Source: Acidobacteriota bacterium (GTDB lineage: Bacteria; Acidobacteriota; Thermoanaerobaculia; Multivoradales; JAHEKO01). Taken from it: a stretch of 8,761 bases of DNA. Position numbers and translations under genes: made by a program. Below are positions 1-4,765 of the stretch, piece by piece; position 1 is the first letter of the stretch; each line of letters starts with the position of its first letter. The stretch is from assembly GCA_030610025.1 (NCBI GenBank), contig JAUWSP010000083.1, positions 1 to 8,761 on the forward strand, read 5' to 3'. The notes under the pieces were generated by a model. That model had not been told where the DNA came from, ran no database searches, and worked only from the letters and a program-made list of their open reading frames with translations.

Positions 1-626
1 TCGCAGGTCATCGTGATCTGTGGATGCTCGATTCGCACTCGGCAGCGATCTCCTTCCTGGCCGACAATCGTGTTGTGGTAGGTGCCGAACCCAGGATAGG
101 AGAACCGGAACTCACCTGGCGAGCAGGTCTTCAAGCTGTCCAGGTAGCCGATGAGATCTCCTGGCTCCTGGTTGGCGCTGTCATTCCCACTGACTTCTCC
201 ACGTTTCCAGATAACGAGGTCGAAGTCGTCGTCGGGACGAATTTTCAGATTCAGATCTCCGTTATCGCCGAGATGCATGGCGATGGACAGCTCCATTTCC
301 GTTTTCCTGTAGGGGTCGGTCATGACTGCAGATAGCAGCGTGCGATCTCTCGAGTCCTCCTCGAGGACGACAGAAGCAGTCATAGGACGCTCTCCTAGAC
401 CGTGAAAGGAGATGGCACTCTCAGTAATTCTCGCCTCCGCTTCCACCTCGAGCCATCTCTTCGTCCAACCAGGCTTGTTCTCCGGCGCCATGTTGAGGTC
501 GCCAGCGATGGTTCTTGCTGTGGCCTCTTTGTCGACAACCCAGGTTCCGAGGAACCGTTCTGGCACTTCGGCGAAGGCCGGGATACAGAGACCTGCCACA
601 ACCAGGAGCACTGGCAATCTAGACAT
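1..626 (-). CDS. Secreted protein of unknown function, partial (3' end beyond left edge)
   Basis: An open frame runs from ATG at 626 to the left edge, giving 208 visible codons and no stop, so the C-terminus is missing. The start is well supported: an AGGAGGA Shine-Dalgarno lies at 631-637, 4 nt upstream. Residues 1-19 (MSRLPVLLVVAGLCIPAFA) look like a Sec signal peptide with cleavage after AFA, and no lipobox is evident. The mature part seems to have two sections. The first (about 20-140) begins FLGTWVVDKEAT, resembling the opening strand of lipocalin-like or calycin-type beta-barrel proteins. The second (about 145-208) contains LKTCSPGEFRF and GQEGDRCRVRI with paired cysteines, a pattern I recall from small secreted proteins without assigned function. 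The gene follows a terminator-like hairpin and has its own -10-like element and palindrome, so it is probably transcribed separately from the spondin gene. Coding status is confident; function is unknown. Confidence 0.85.
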   Translation of the reverse strand, partial: MSRLPVLLVVAGLCIPAFAEVPERFLGTWVVDKEATARTIAGDLNMAPENKPGWTKRWLEVEAEARITESAISFHGLGERPMTASVVLEEDSRDRTLLSAVMTDPYRKTEMELSIAMHLGDNGDLNLKIRPDDDFDLVIWKRGEVSGNDSANQEPGDLIGYLDSLKTCSPGEFRFSYPGFGTYHNTIVGQEGDRCRVRIEHPQITMTC

Positions 627-646
627 CGACTCCTCCTTTTCTGCAG

Positions 647-662
647 ATACGGTTGACCGTAT
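647..662. promoter_or_regulatory. Perfect palindrome at the promoter of the secreted-protein gene
   Basis: ATACGGT (647-653) and ACCGTAT (656-662) form a perfect 7-bp inverted repeat around a 2-nt centre. It lies 9 nt upstream of the Shine-Dalgarno of the 626 gene and overlaps a TAGAAT -10-like hexamer (minus strand, 666-661). Its position over the expected transcription start is where a repressor operator would sit. It could instead form a hairpin at the 5' end of the mRNA. The binding protein is unknown. Confidence 0.45.
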
Positions 663-666
663 TCTA
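661..666 (-). promoter_or_regulatory. Candidate -10 element of the secreted-protein gene
   Basis: On the minus strand 666-661 reads TAGAAT, a 5/6 match to TATAAT, which would put the transcription start near 654. No convincing -35 hexamer is seen at 16-18 bp spacing, where the GC-rich terminator hairpin lies. This is a prediction from sequence only. Confidence 0.35.
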
Positions 667-673
667 CATCCAC

Positions 674-696
674 AAAAAAACGGGCCAGGACCCGCC
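674..696 (-). terminator. Terminator-like hairpin with T tract downstream of the spondin gene
   Basis: On the minus strand, CGGG (694-691) and CCCG (684-681) flank a 6-nt loop and are followed at once by seven T residues (680-674). The stem is short (4 GC pairs plus up to two G-U pairs), so strength is uncertain. It ends transcription from the spondin side and insulates the secreted-protein gene at 626. Just upstream, GGCCCG (711-706) could pair with the 5' arm of this hairpin and compete with it; this is noted without claiming attenuation. Confidence 0.5.
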
Positions 697-752
697 ATCT
701 AGGGACGGGCCATACCTGGAGAACGGCGAAGTCGAGATGGCAGAAGGTGGAA

Positions 753-806
753 GGGCAGGCGCTGGCAGCTCAGCCGGGGATTGACCTTGCTGCGCCACGC
801 CTGCCC
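753..806 (-). other. Stem-loop in the spondin 3' untranslated region
   Basis: GGGCAGGCG (753-761) and CGCCTGCCC (798-806) are perfect 9-bp inverted repeats. The stem continues inward as TGGCAGC (763-769) against GCTGCGCCA with one bulged G, about 16 pairs in all. It starts about 25 nt beyond the spondin stop codon. The 3' side on the minus strand is only moderately T-rich, so it may be a weak terminator or an mRNA 3'-end stabiliser. Confidence 0.5.
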
Positions 807-831
807 AAAAAGGGTGAGGTGAATCGACTTT

Positions 832-1494
832 CTAGTTGGTCACGTGCCGAATCACGATCCTCGCGACCGGATTGCGCCAGTCATGGTCCTCAGGGCTCAG
901 CGACCCACGGTCCTGAATCCCGGCGTGGACGTAGACGTAACCCTCGGCTCCCGCTTCCACACGCACTCCACCATTGCCGCACGGAGGGCCTGGAATGTGG
1001 GCACAGTCCTGCGTATTGGCTTCGCTGCCAGCATCCCAAGCCGTGGCATAGAGCGCGTTGCTGAATGCTGGCACTCTCTTTTCGGCCGCGAAGAACGCGT
1101 CATTGGTCGTCACCAACATCCCCAGGGCGGTGATGTTCCGTGCCCGACCCCAGGCCCTGACGCTTACCGTCGTGGACTCACCTGGCAGGACAACCCCGCC
1201 ACCGACGGCGACGTCAGCCACCTTGGGCTCAGCGCCCAGGAGCGCTACCAGCGGATCATTGGCGGCGTCTTCAGCCAGTCCAGCCAACTCGGGGATGGCA
1301 GGCTCACCAGGTGAAAAAAGATCGAAGCTACTCCGGTGCGAGTAGACGACGGGTGGAGCGAAGATCTGGCCGTTGGTCAGATTGGTGATGGTGACTTCGT
1401 AGGTCTGAGCGCTCGCCACCGCGGGCAGAGCCATCCAGCTCAGCAGTACGGCAACTCCGAGTATCCAGGTTCGCGGGGTCTTGATTCGATGCAT
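832..1494 (-). CDS. Secreted spondin-domain protein
   Basis: This 220-residue protein has a signal peptide at residues 1-29 (hydrophobic ILGVAVLLSWMALPAVASA, cleavage before QTYEV) and then a single domain matching the bacterial spondin_N-type pattern. The mature N-terminus YEVTITNLTNGQIFAPPVV, the FSPGEPA segment, the 'aelAedaandPL' helix and a beta-rich C-terminal half ending in RIVIRHVTN support this. In animals the spondin N-terminal domain is an extracellular C2-like beta sandwich. The role of bacterial single-domain versions is not established. The ATG at 1494 has an AGGAGG Shine-Dalgarno 7 nt upstream; a second ATG within that spacer is out of frame. The gene lies 100 bp after the histidine kinase stop in the same orientation, and its upstream region carries the same operator-like repeats as the response-regulator promoter. 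It is therefore a likely target of that two-component system. Two cysteines (near DCAHIPGPPCG) could form a disulphide. Family assignment is confident; function is open. Confidence 0.85.
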   Translation of the reverse strand: MHRIKTPRTWILGVAVLLSWMALPAVASAQTYEVTITNLTNGQIFAPPVVYSHRSSFDLFSPGEPAIPELAGLAEDAANDPLVALLGAEPKVADVAVGGGVVLPGESTTVSVRAWGRARNITALGMLVTTNDAFFAAEKRVPAFSNALYATAWDAGSEANTQDCAHIPGPPCGNGGVRVEAGAEGYVYVHAGIQDRGSLSPEDHDWRNPVARIVIRHVTN

Positions 1495-1524
1495 CGTTCA
1501 TCCTCCTCTTGCGTGGGTTGATTG

Positions 1525-1543
1525 TTCTCGCTTCCAACGAGAA
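1525..1543 (-). other. Short hairpin in the spondin leader
   Basis: TTCTCG (1525-1530) and CGAGAA (1538-1543) form a 6-bp inverted repeat with a 7-nt loop, between the operator-like repeats and the Shine-Dalgarno of the spondin gene. It could be a leader hairpin or chance. Confidence 0.25.
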
Positions 1544-1561
1544 GAGGATGACGACAGAAGG

Positions 1562-1598
1562 TCACAGGGACCTCCCGGAAGTATCACGTTTTCTTCAC
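1562..1598. promoter_or_regulatory. PhoB/OmpR-type operator array upstream of the spondin gene
   Basis: On the plus strand TCAC occurs at 1562, 1584 and 1595, with a degenerate TCCC at 1573. All four are exactly in 11-bp phase. PhoB/OmpR-family regulators bind direct repeats at 11-bp steps, and the best pair here (TATCACG, 4 nt, CTTCACA) has the layout of a Pho box. The 13-mer CGGAAGTATCACG (1576-1588) recurs upstream of the neighbouring response regulator. The array lies 68-104 bp upstream of the spondin start, and its far end overlaps the histidine-kinase stop codon. The half-sites read opposite to the direction of transcription. No good -10 hexamer was found between array and gene. Confidence 0.5.
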
Positions 1599-3073
1599 AT
1601 TGCGCTACAGCGTGCTGGCAGTGTCACCGAGAACGTCGTACCACTACCCATTTCGCTTTCGACTCCGATGGTGCCGCCATGCAGCTCGACGATTCTCTTG
1701 GTGATGGCCAGGCCCAGGCCAGCATGATCACTCTCCAGATCTCGCTGCTGGTGCCCGAAGAAGCGGTCGAAGACGAAGGGCAGATCCTCCGGGGCGATAC
1801 CGCTACCGGTATCCCTGACCTCGACGCTCACCCACTGGGATGATTCGCGAAGCCCCAGGGTCACCTGGCCTCCACCGGGGGTGAACCTCAGGCCATTGTC
1901 GAGAAGATTGTCCAGCACCCGCGCCAACAAGCTCATGTCCCCTTCGACGATCGCCGGACCTTCCGGCACTTCGACGTGCAAGTCGATGCCGCGCTCGTCG
2001 GCCAGCAGTCGGACTTGTTGGACAGCGTCCTGGGCGAGCTCGGCCAAAGCCAGTGTCTCGATCTCCATTTCCTGAGTGCCCGATTCCAGGCGGGCCAACT
2101 CGAACAGATCCGCCACCAGGCGGTTGAGTCGATCGGTTTGCCGGATAGCCCCCTCGAGATAGGTGCGCTGCTCTTCCTCACCCAAGGTGGACTGCTTCAG
2201 CGCCAGGGTCTCGAGGAAGCCTCGCAAGGAAGTGAGTGGCGTTCTCAGGTCATGCGAGATATTCGCCACCAGCTCGCGACGCAGTTGATCGGTTTTCTCG
2301 AGCTCGTCGAGCTGCGCCACGAGCCGGGCTGCCATGGCATCGAAGGTGAGGCTGAGGCGGTCGATCTCGTCCCGCTCCTTGCCGTCGTTCTCGACGAGAG
2401 GCCGATGCTCGCGGAATCCACTGGCCCGAAAATCATCCATCGCCCTCTCCAGGTGTCGGGCCCGTCGTGTGATCCAAGCGAACGCCAACAGGCCAACCAA
2501 GAGAGCCACCAGGAGACCCATGGCAATCGCCACCGTGACGAGGCGCAGTATGAAGCTGCCCTGCAGCATGGCCACCGCGGAGTCCCACTGCTGGCCCGCC
2601 AGGACCACATACAGGTAGCCGTCTGGTGCAGATGCCGGACCGATAGGTGAAGCGGAGAAGACCTTGCTGCCGGTTTCATCTCTGGGGTCATCGCCGAGTA
2701 TCGGTAGACGGGAGTCTGTTTCCAGGAATCGACGAACCGGACCCAGACCCACGCTGTCACGAACGACGATCCCCTTCGGGGCCGAGTACGCGAGGATCTG
2801 ACCCTCGGGATCCAACAGATAGACCTCGATGCTCGGGTTGATGACCATCAGGACATGGAAGATGTGCTCGAGCTCCTCGTGCCGGATCTCGCCGTTCTCC
2901 ATCGGCAGCGAGTCGTCTACCAGGTGCTCGGCCAGGTCACGGTTGAGCTTCTGGTGAACCTCGTTCAGGAAGTGGCGCACCGAAGCCAGCCCCGCCACGA
3001 AGAACAACCCGCCGACCAGAACGAGAATTACCAGAAGAGCCGCAGCCAGCCGACCGTAGAGTGACCTCATCAT
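1595..3073 (-). CDS. Membrane sensor histidine kinase (PhoR-like class)
   Basis: This 492-residue protein is a complete class I sensor kinase that autophosphorylates on histidine and passes phosphate to the regulator encoded just upstream. Order: TM1 about 8-30; an extracytoplasmic sensor region about 31-175, with VYLLDPEGQILAYS resembling a Cache/PAS-like fold; TM2 about 176-200; HAMP linker 201-255; HisKA with H box NISHDLRTPL (phosphoacceptor His274); and HATPase_c with N box NLLDNGLRF (389-397), G1 DTGSGI (421-426), F box FVFDRFF and G2 GLGL (452-455). All catalytic motifs are intact. No cytoplasmic PAS domain is present, unlike E. coli PhoR. ATG at 3073 overlaps the regulator stop (ATGA), and GGGGAG lies 8 nt upstream, so translation is likely coupled; a second ATG follows immediately. 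The signal sensed is unknown. Phosphate is possible from the operator geometry, but the large periplasmic sensor would also fit envelope or ligand sensing. Confidence 0.95.
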   Translation of the reverse strand: MMRSLYGRLAAALLVILVLVGGLFFVAGLASVRHFLNEVHQKLNRDLAEHLVDDSLPMENGEIRHEELEHIFHVLMVINPSIEVYLLDPEGQILAYSAPKGIVVRDSVGLGPVRRFLETDSRLPILGDDPRDETGSKVFSASPIGPASAPDGYLYVVLAGQQWDSAVAMLQGSFILRLVTVAIAMGLLVALLVGLLAFAWITRRARHLERAMDDFRASGFREHRPLVENDGKERDEIDRLSLTFDAMAARLVAQLDELEKTDQLRRELVANISHDLRTPLTSLRGFLETLALKQSTLGEEEQRTYLEGAIRQTDRLNRLVADLFELARLESGTQEMEIETLALAELAQDAVQQVRLLADERGIDLHVEVPEGPAIVEGDMSLLARVLDNLLDNGLRFTPGGGQVTLGLRESSQWVSVEVRDTGSGIAPEDLPFVFDRFFGHQQRDLESDHAGLGLAITKRIVELHGGTIGVESEMGSGTTFSVTLPARCSAM

Positions 3074-3798
3074 GACTGGGTCTCCCCTTCCGTTACCGAA
3101 GGCTCCGAAAAGCGGTAACCAATCCCCCAGACCGTCAGGATGTAGCGGGGCTGAGCGGGGTCCTGCTCGATCTTGGACCGCAGTCGATTGATGTGCGAGT
3201 TGACCGTGTGCTCGTAGCCCTCGTGCCCATATCCCCAGACCTGGTCCAGGAGTTGAGCGCGAGTGAAGACGCGACCGGGGTAGCGTGCGAAATGGAGCAG
3301 GAGATCGAACTCCTTGGCCGTCAGCTGCACCGCCTTCCCCCGAACTTCGACACTTCGCTTGTCAGGTTCAATCGACAGGTCAACCAGACGGATTGGCGCT
3401 TGTTCAGCAAGGGCCTCCTGGGAGCCCAGAGCCTCCATTCTCCGAAACAGGGCTTTGACCCTCGCCACGAGCTCGAGAATACTGAAGGGCTTCGTCAGGT
3501 AGTCGTCGGCACCGAGCTCCAGGCCCAGAACGCGGTCGAACTCGGAAGTCCGAGCGGTCAGCATGAGGATTGGCGTGTAGTCGGAGTGCGAGCGGATCTG
3601 ACGGCAGATCTCGAGACCATCGATGCCAGGCAGCATGAGGTCCAGGATGATCAGGTCGTGATCCCCATCTCGAGCCCGTTCCAGGCCTGCCTTACCGTCC
3701 GCGACGGTCTCGGACTCGCAATCGATGTCCTTCAGATGGAGTGCGACCAGGTGGGCGATGTCCTGGTCATCCTCGACGATGAGCACTCTCTTTCGCAT
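3070..3798 (-). CDS. OmpR/PhoB-family response regulator
   Basis: This DNA-binding regulator (242 residues from the ATG chosen) is phosphorylated by the adjacent kinase. The receiver domain (about 3-118) starts RKRVLIVEDDQD, with phosphoacceptor Asp53 in LIILDLMLPGIDG, Thr81 in MLTAR and Lys103 in LTKPFS. The C-terminal winged helix (about 136-234) has LTAKEFDLLLHFARYPGRVFTR, shortened here as LTAKEFDLL, then AQLLDQVWGY, the recognition-helix stretch TVNSHINRLRSKIE and the wing YILTVWGIGYRF. These are standard for the family. The frame extends upstream to a TTG at 3810, but the ATG at 3798 gives the usual family N-terminus. The predicted transcription start (about 3803) lies downstream of the TTG, which rules it out if that promoter is right. 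No Shine-Dalgarno is seen, consistent with a near-leaderless mRNA. The stop overlaps the kinase start by 4 nt. Repeats in its promoter suggest autoregulation. Confidence 0.95.
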   Translation of the reverse strand: MRKRVLIVEDDQDIAHLVALHLKDIDCESETVADGKAGLERARDGDHDLIILDLMLPGIDGLEICRQIRSHSDYTPILMLTARTSEFDRVLGLELGADDYLTKPFSILELVARVKALFRRMEALGSQEALAEQAPIRLVDLSIEPDKRSVEVRGKAVQLTAKEFDLLLHFARYPGRVFTRAQLLDQVWGYGHEGYEHTVNSHINRLRSKIEQDPAQPRYILTVWGIGYRFSEPSVTEGETQS

Positions 3799-3809
3799 GG
3801 CTGCCGGCA

Positions 3810-3815
3810 ATCATA
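3810..3815 (-). promoter_or_regulatory. -10 element of the two-component operon
   Basis: On the minus strand 3815-3810 reads TATGAT (5/6 to TATAAT). About 9-11 bp separate it from the TCAC repeats, which occupy the -35 position, and no TTGACA-like hexamer is present. This is the arrangement of activator-dependent Pho-type promoters. The start point would be near 3803, about 5 nt before the ATG at 3798. Confidence 0.45.
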
Positions 3816-3824
3816 ACCAGCAAC

Positions 3825-3863
3825 TTTCACGGAAGTATCACGCTGGCCTACTGTGGGTGATAC
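3825..3863. promoter_or_regulatory. PhoB/OmpR-type operator upstream of the response regulator, with an inverted copy
   Basis: On the plus strand TTTCACG (3825-3831) and TATCACG (3836-3842) are direct half-sites 11 bp apart. The word CGGAAGTATCACG (3830-3842) is identical to one at the spondin promoter (1576-1588). Further out, GTGATAC (3857-3863) is an inverted copy of GTATCAC (3835-3841), with centres 22 bp apart, about two helical turns. The likely ligand is the regulator encoded immediately downstream, which would give autoregulation. This is inference from spacing and repetition. Confidence 0.5.
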
Positions 3864-3884
3864 GGAAGCAGCCAGCACCGGCCG

Positions 3885-4298
3885 TCAGCCCGGGGTCACG
3901 ACATTCAAACCCAACCCTGCCGCGGCATCCCCAAGTCGTCGGTCATAGACGACGAAGGCCTCGAGATGCTCCTGCACGGAAAGAGCCGTAGCCAGATGGA
4001 CTGCATCGAGAGAGCGCAGATCCGTGGGCTCCAGGTACGCCGCCTTGTGCAAGATCGTGTCGTCGATCTTGATCAGCGCGATTCGATCCAATATGTCGCC
4101 AGCTCTGTCGAGCATCGACTCACCGCCATGAATCCGCCGAACGGCACGCTGGACCTCTACAGTCGCCAGCGCACTCGCAACCACATTGCCCTGGCGGCTC
4201 ACCAACTCATGCAGGGCTCTGGATTCCGGCTCTGGAGCTACCAACTTCACGATTGCCGACGAATCGAGATACAGAAGTTTCGCTCCCACCTCCGTCAC
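3885..4298 (-). CDS. VapC-like PIN-domain toxin
   Basis: This 137-residue PIN-domain protein is probably a Mg2+-dependent ribonuclease acting as the toxin of a type II toxin-antitoxin pair. The expected acidic residues are present: Asp12 in LYLDSSAIVKL, Glu48 in TVEVQRA, Asp98 in RSLDAVHLATAL, and Asp119/Asp124 in VVYDRRLGDAA. Length and motif order fit the VapC family. The start is GTG at 4298 inside a GTGA overlap with the antitoxin stop (4295-4297), with GGAGAGG close upstream. Such overlap usually keeps toxin synthesis dependent on translation of the antitoxin. The active-site residues look intact. The RNA target cannot be read from the sequence. Confidence 0.92.
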   Translation of the reverse strand: MTEVGAKLLYLDSSAIVKLVAPEPESRALHELVSRQGNVVASALATVEVQRAVRRIHGGESMLDRAGDILDRIALIKIDDTILHKAAYLEPTDLRSLDAVHLATALSVQEHLEAFVVYDRRLGDAAAGLGLNVVTPG

Positions 4299-4573
4299 GT
4301 CCTCTCCTCTCTCTCCTGCTGCAGGGCATGGCTGAGCTCATTCGATGGGACACCTGCGGGAACCGCCAGGTCGGCTAGCTCACCTACGGGCCGACTCGCC
4401 ATGCCGGAGGCCACCAAGCGCTGGAGGGGCGTGTCAGGTCCAGGCAAGGGTACGAGAAGGGCAACCGTGTCCCCACGTTCGGTGACTTCGAGCGCTTCTC
4501 CGGCTTTGACTCGACGCAGATAGACGCTCAGATTCTGGCGCAATTCCCTGACACCCACCTTCGATTCGGTCAT
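4295..4573 (-). CDS. Phd/YefM-family antitoxin
   Basis: This 92-residue protein precedes and overlaps the PIN toxin gene, and should bind both the toxin and its own promoter. The N-terminal Phd/YefM fold is recognisable: VGVRELRQNLSVYLRRVKAG (residues 6-25), then EALEVTERGDTVALLVPL (26-43). The C-terminal part (45-92) is the variable toxin-binding region, ending in a charged stretch EREERT. The frame extends upstream to an ATG at 4609, but the ATG at 4573 gives the standard short family N-terminus. It also lies just downstream of a good -10 element, so the longer forms are unlikely. No Shine-Dalgarno precedes it, suggesting a near-leaderless transcript. Phd/YefM antitoxins pair with several toxin families; a PIN partner, as here, is common. 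Confidence 0.9.
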   Translation of the reverse strand: MTESKVGVRELRQNLSVYLRRVKAGEALEVTERGDTVALLVPLPGPDTPLQRLVASGMASRPVGELADLAVPAGVPSNELSHALQQEREERT

Positions 4574-4579
4574 TATGAC

Positions 4580-4595
4580 GCACATTGTAGCACAT
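4580..4595 (-). promoter_or_regulatory. Extended -10 promoter of the toxin-antitoxin pair with a direct repeat
   Basis: On the minus strand, TGC followed by TACAAT (4589-4584) forms an extended -10 (TGn plus a 5/6 hexamer). This predicts a start near 4577, about 4 nt before the antitoxin ATG. GCACAT occurs twice on the plus strand, at 4580-4585 and 4590-4595, exactly 10 bp apart and flanking the hexamer. The repeat is a candidate site for antitoxin autorepression. Confidence 0.45.
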
Positions 4596-4716
4596 CTGAA
4601 AATTACCAATTCTTCTCTTCCTGAAGTCGGAATTCACACCGCACACCTTGTCTGATCGCAGAAGTCGGCCTCGCAAATCCCTGCTGGAGCGTACTGGCCA
4701 GAGGGCTGACGACCTG

Positions 4717-4722
4717 TAGAAT
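4717..4722 (+). promoter_or_regulatory. Candidate -10 element of the kinase-peptidase unit
   Basis: TAGAAT matches TATAAT at 5/6 and would start transcription near 4729. It contains the first two bases of the ATG at 4721, so that ATG would not be in the mRNA made from this promoter. No clear -35 is visible. Nothing else firm was found in 4596-4716 apart from short repeats. Confidence 0.3.
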
Positions 4723-4765
4723 GACTCGAGGATCTCGACCAGACTGGACGGAAAGGGACCGACTC

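Noticed and set aside
24..335. A plus-strand open frame at the left end.
   Set aside because: The opposite strand carries a frame with signal peptide, strong Shine-Dalgarno and coherent protein sequence over the whole region.
680..712. ACGGGCCA direct repeat at 680-687 and 705-712.
   Set aside because: It lies within the GC-rich terminator hairpin region and is more simply explained by overlapping stem sequences.
1976..2650. A plus-strand open frame opposite the histidine kinase.
   Set aside because: The minus strand encodes intact H, N and G boxes here; the opposite frame has no family features and reflects GC-rich codon bias.
3885..4609. Possible mobile-element cargo status of the toxin-antitoxin pair.
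   Set aside because: No inverted repeats, target duplications, integrase or clear composition change were seen around it, so recent insertion cannot be supported.
4623..4668. GAAGTCGG occurs twice (4623-4630 and 4661-4668) between the antitoxin and kinase genes.
   Set aside because: An 8-bp repeat in about 150 bp has an appreciable chance of arising at random, and the 38-bp spacing matches no known operator geometry.
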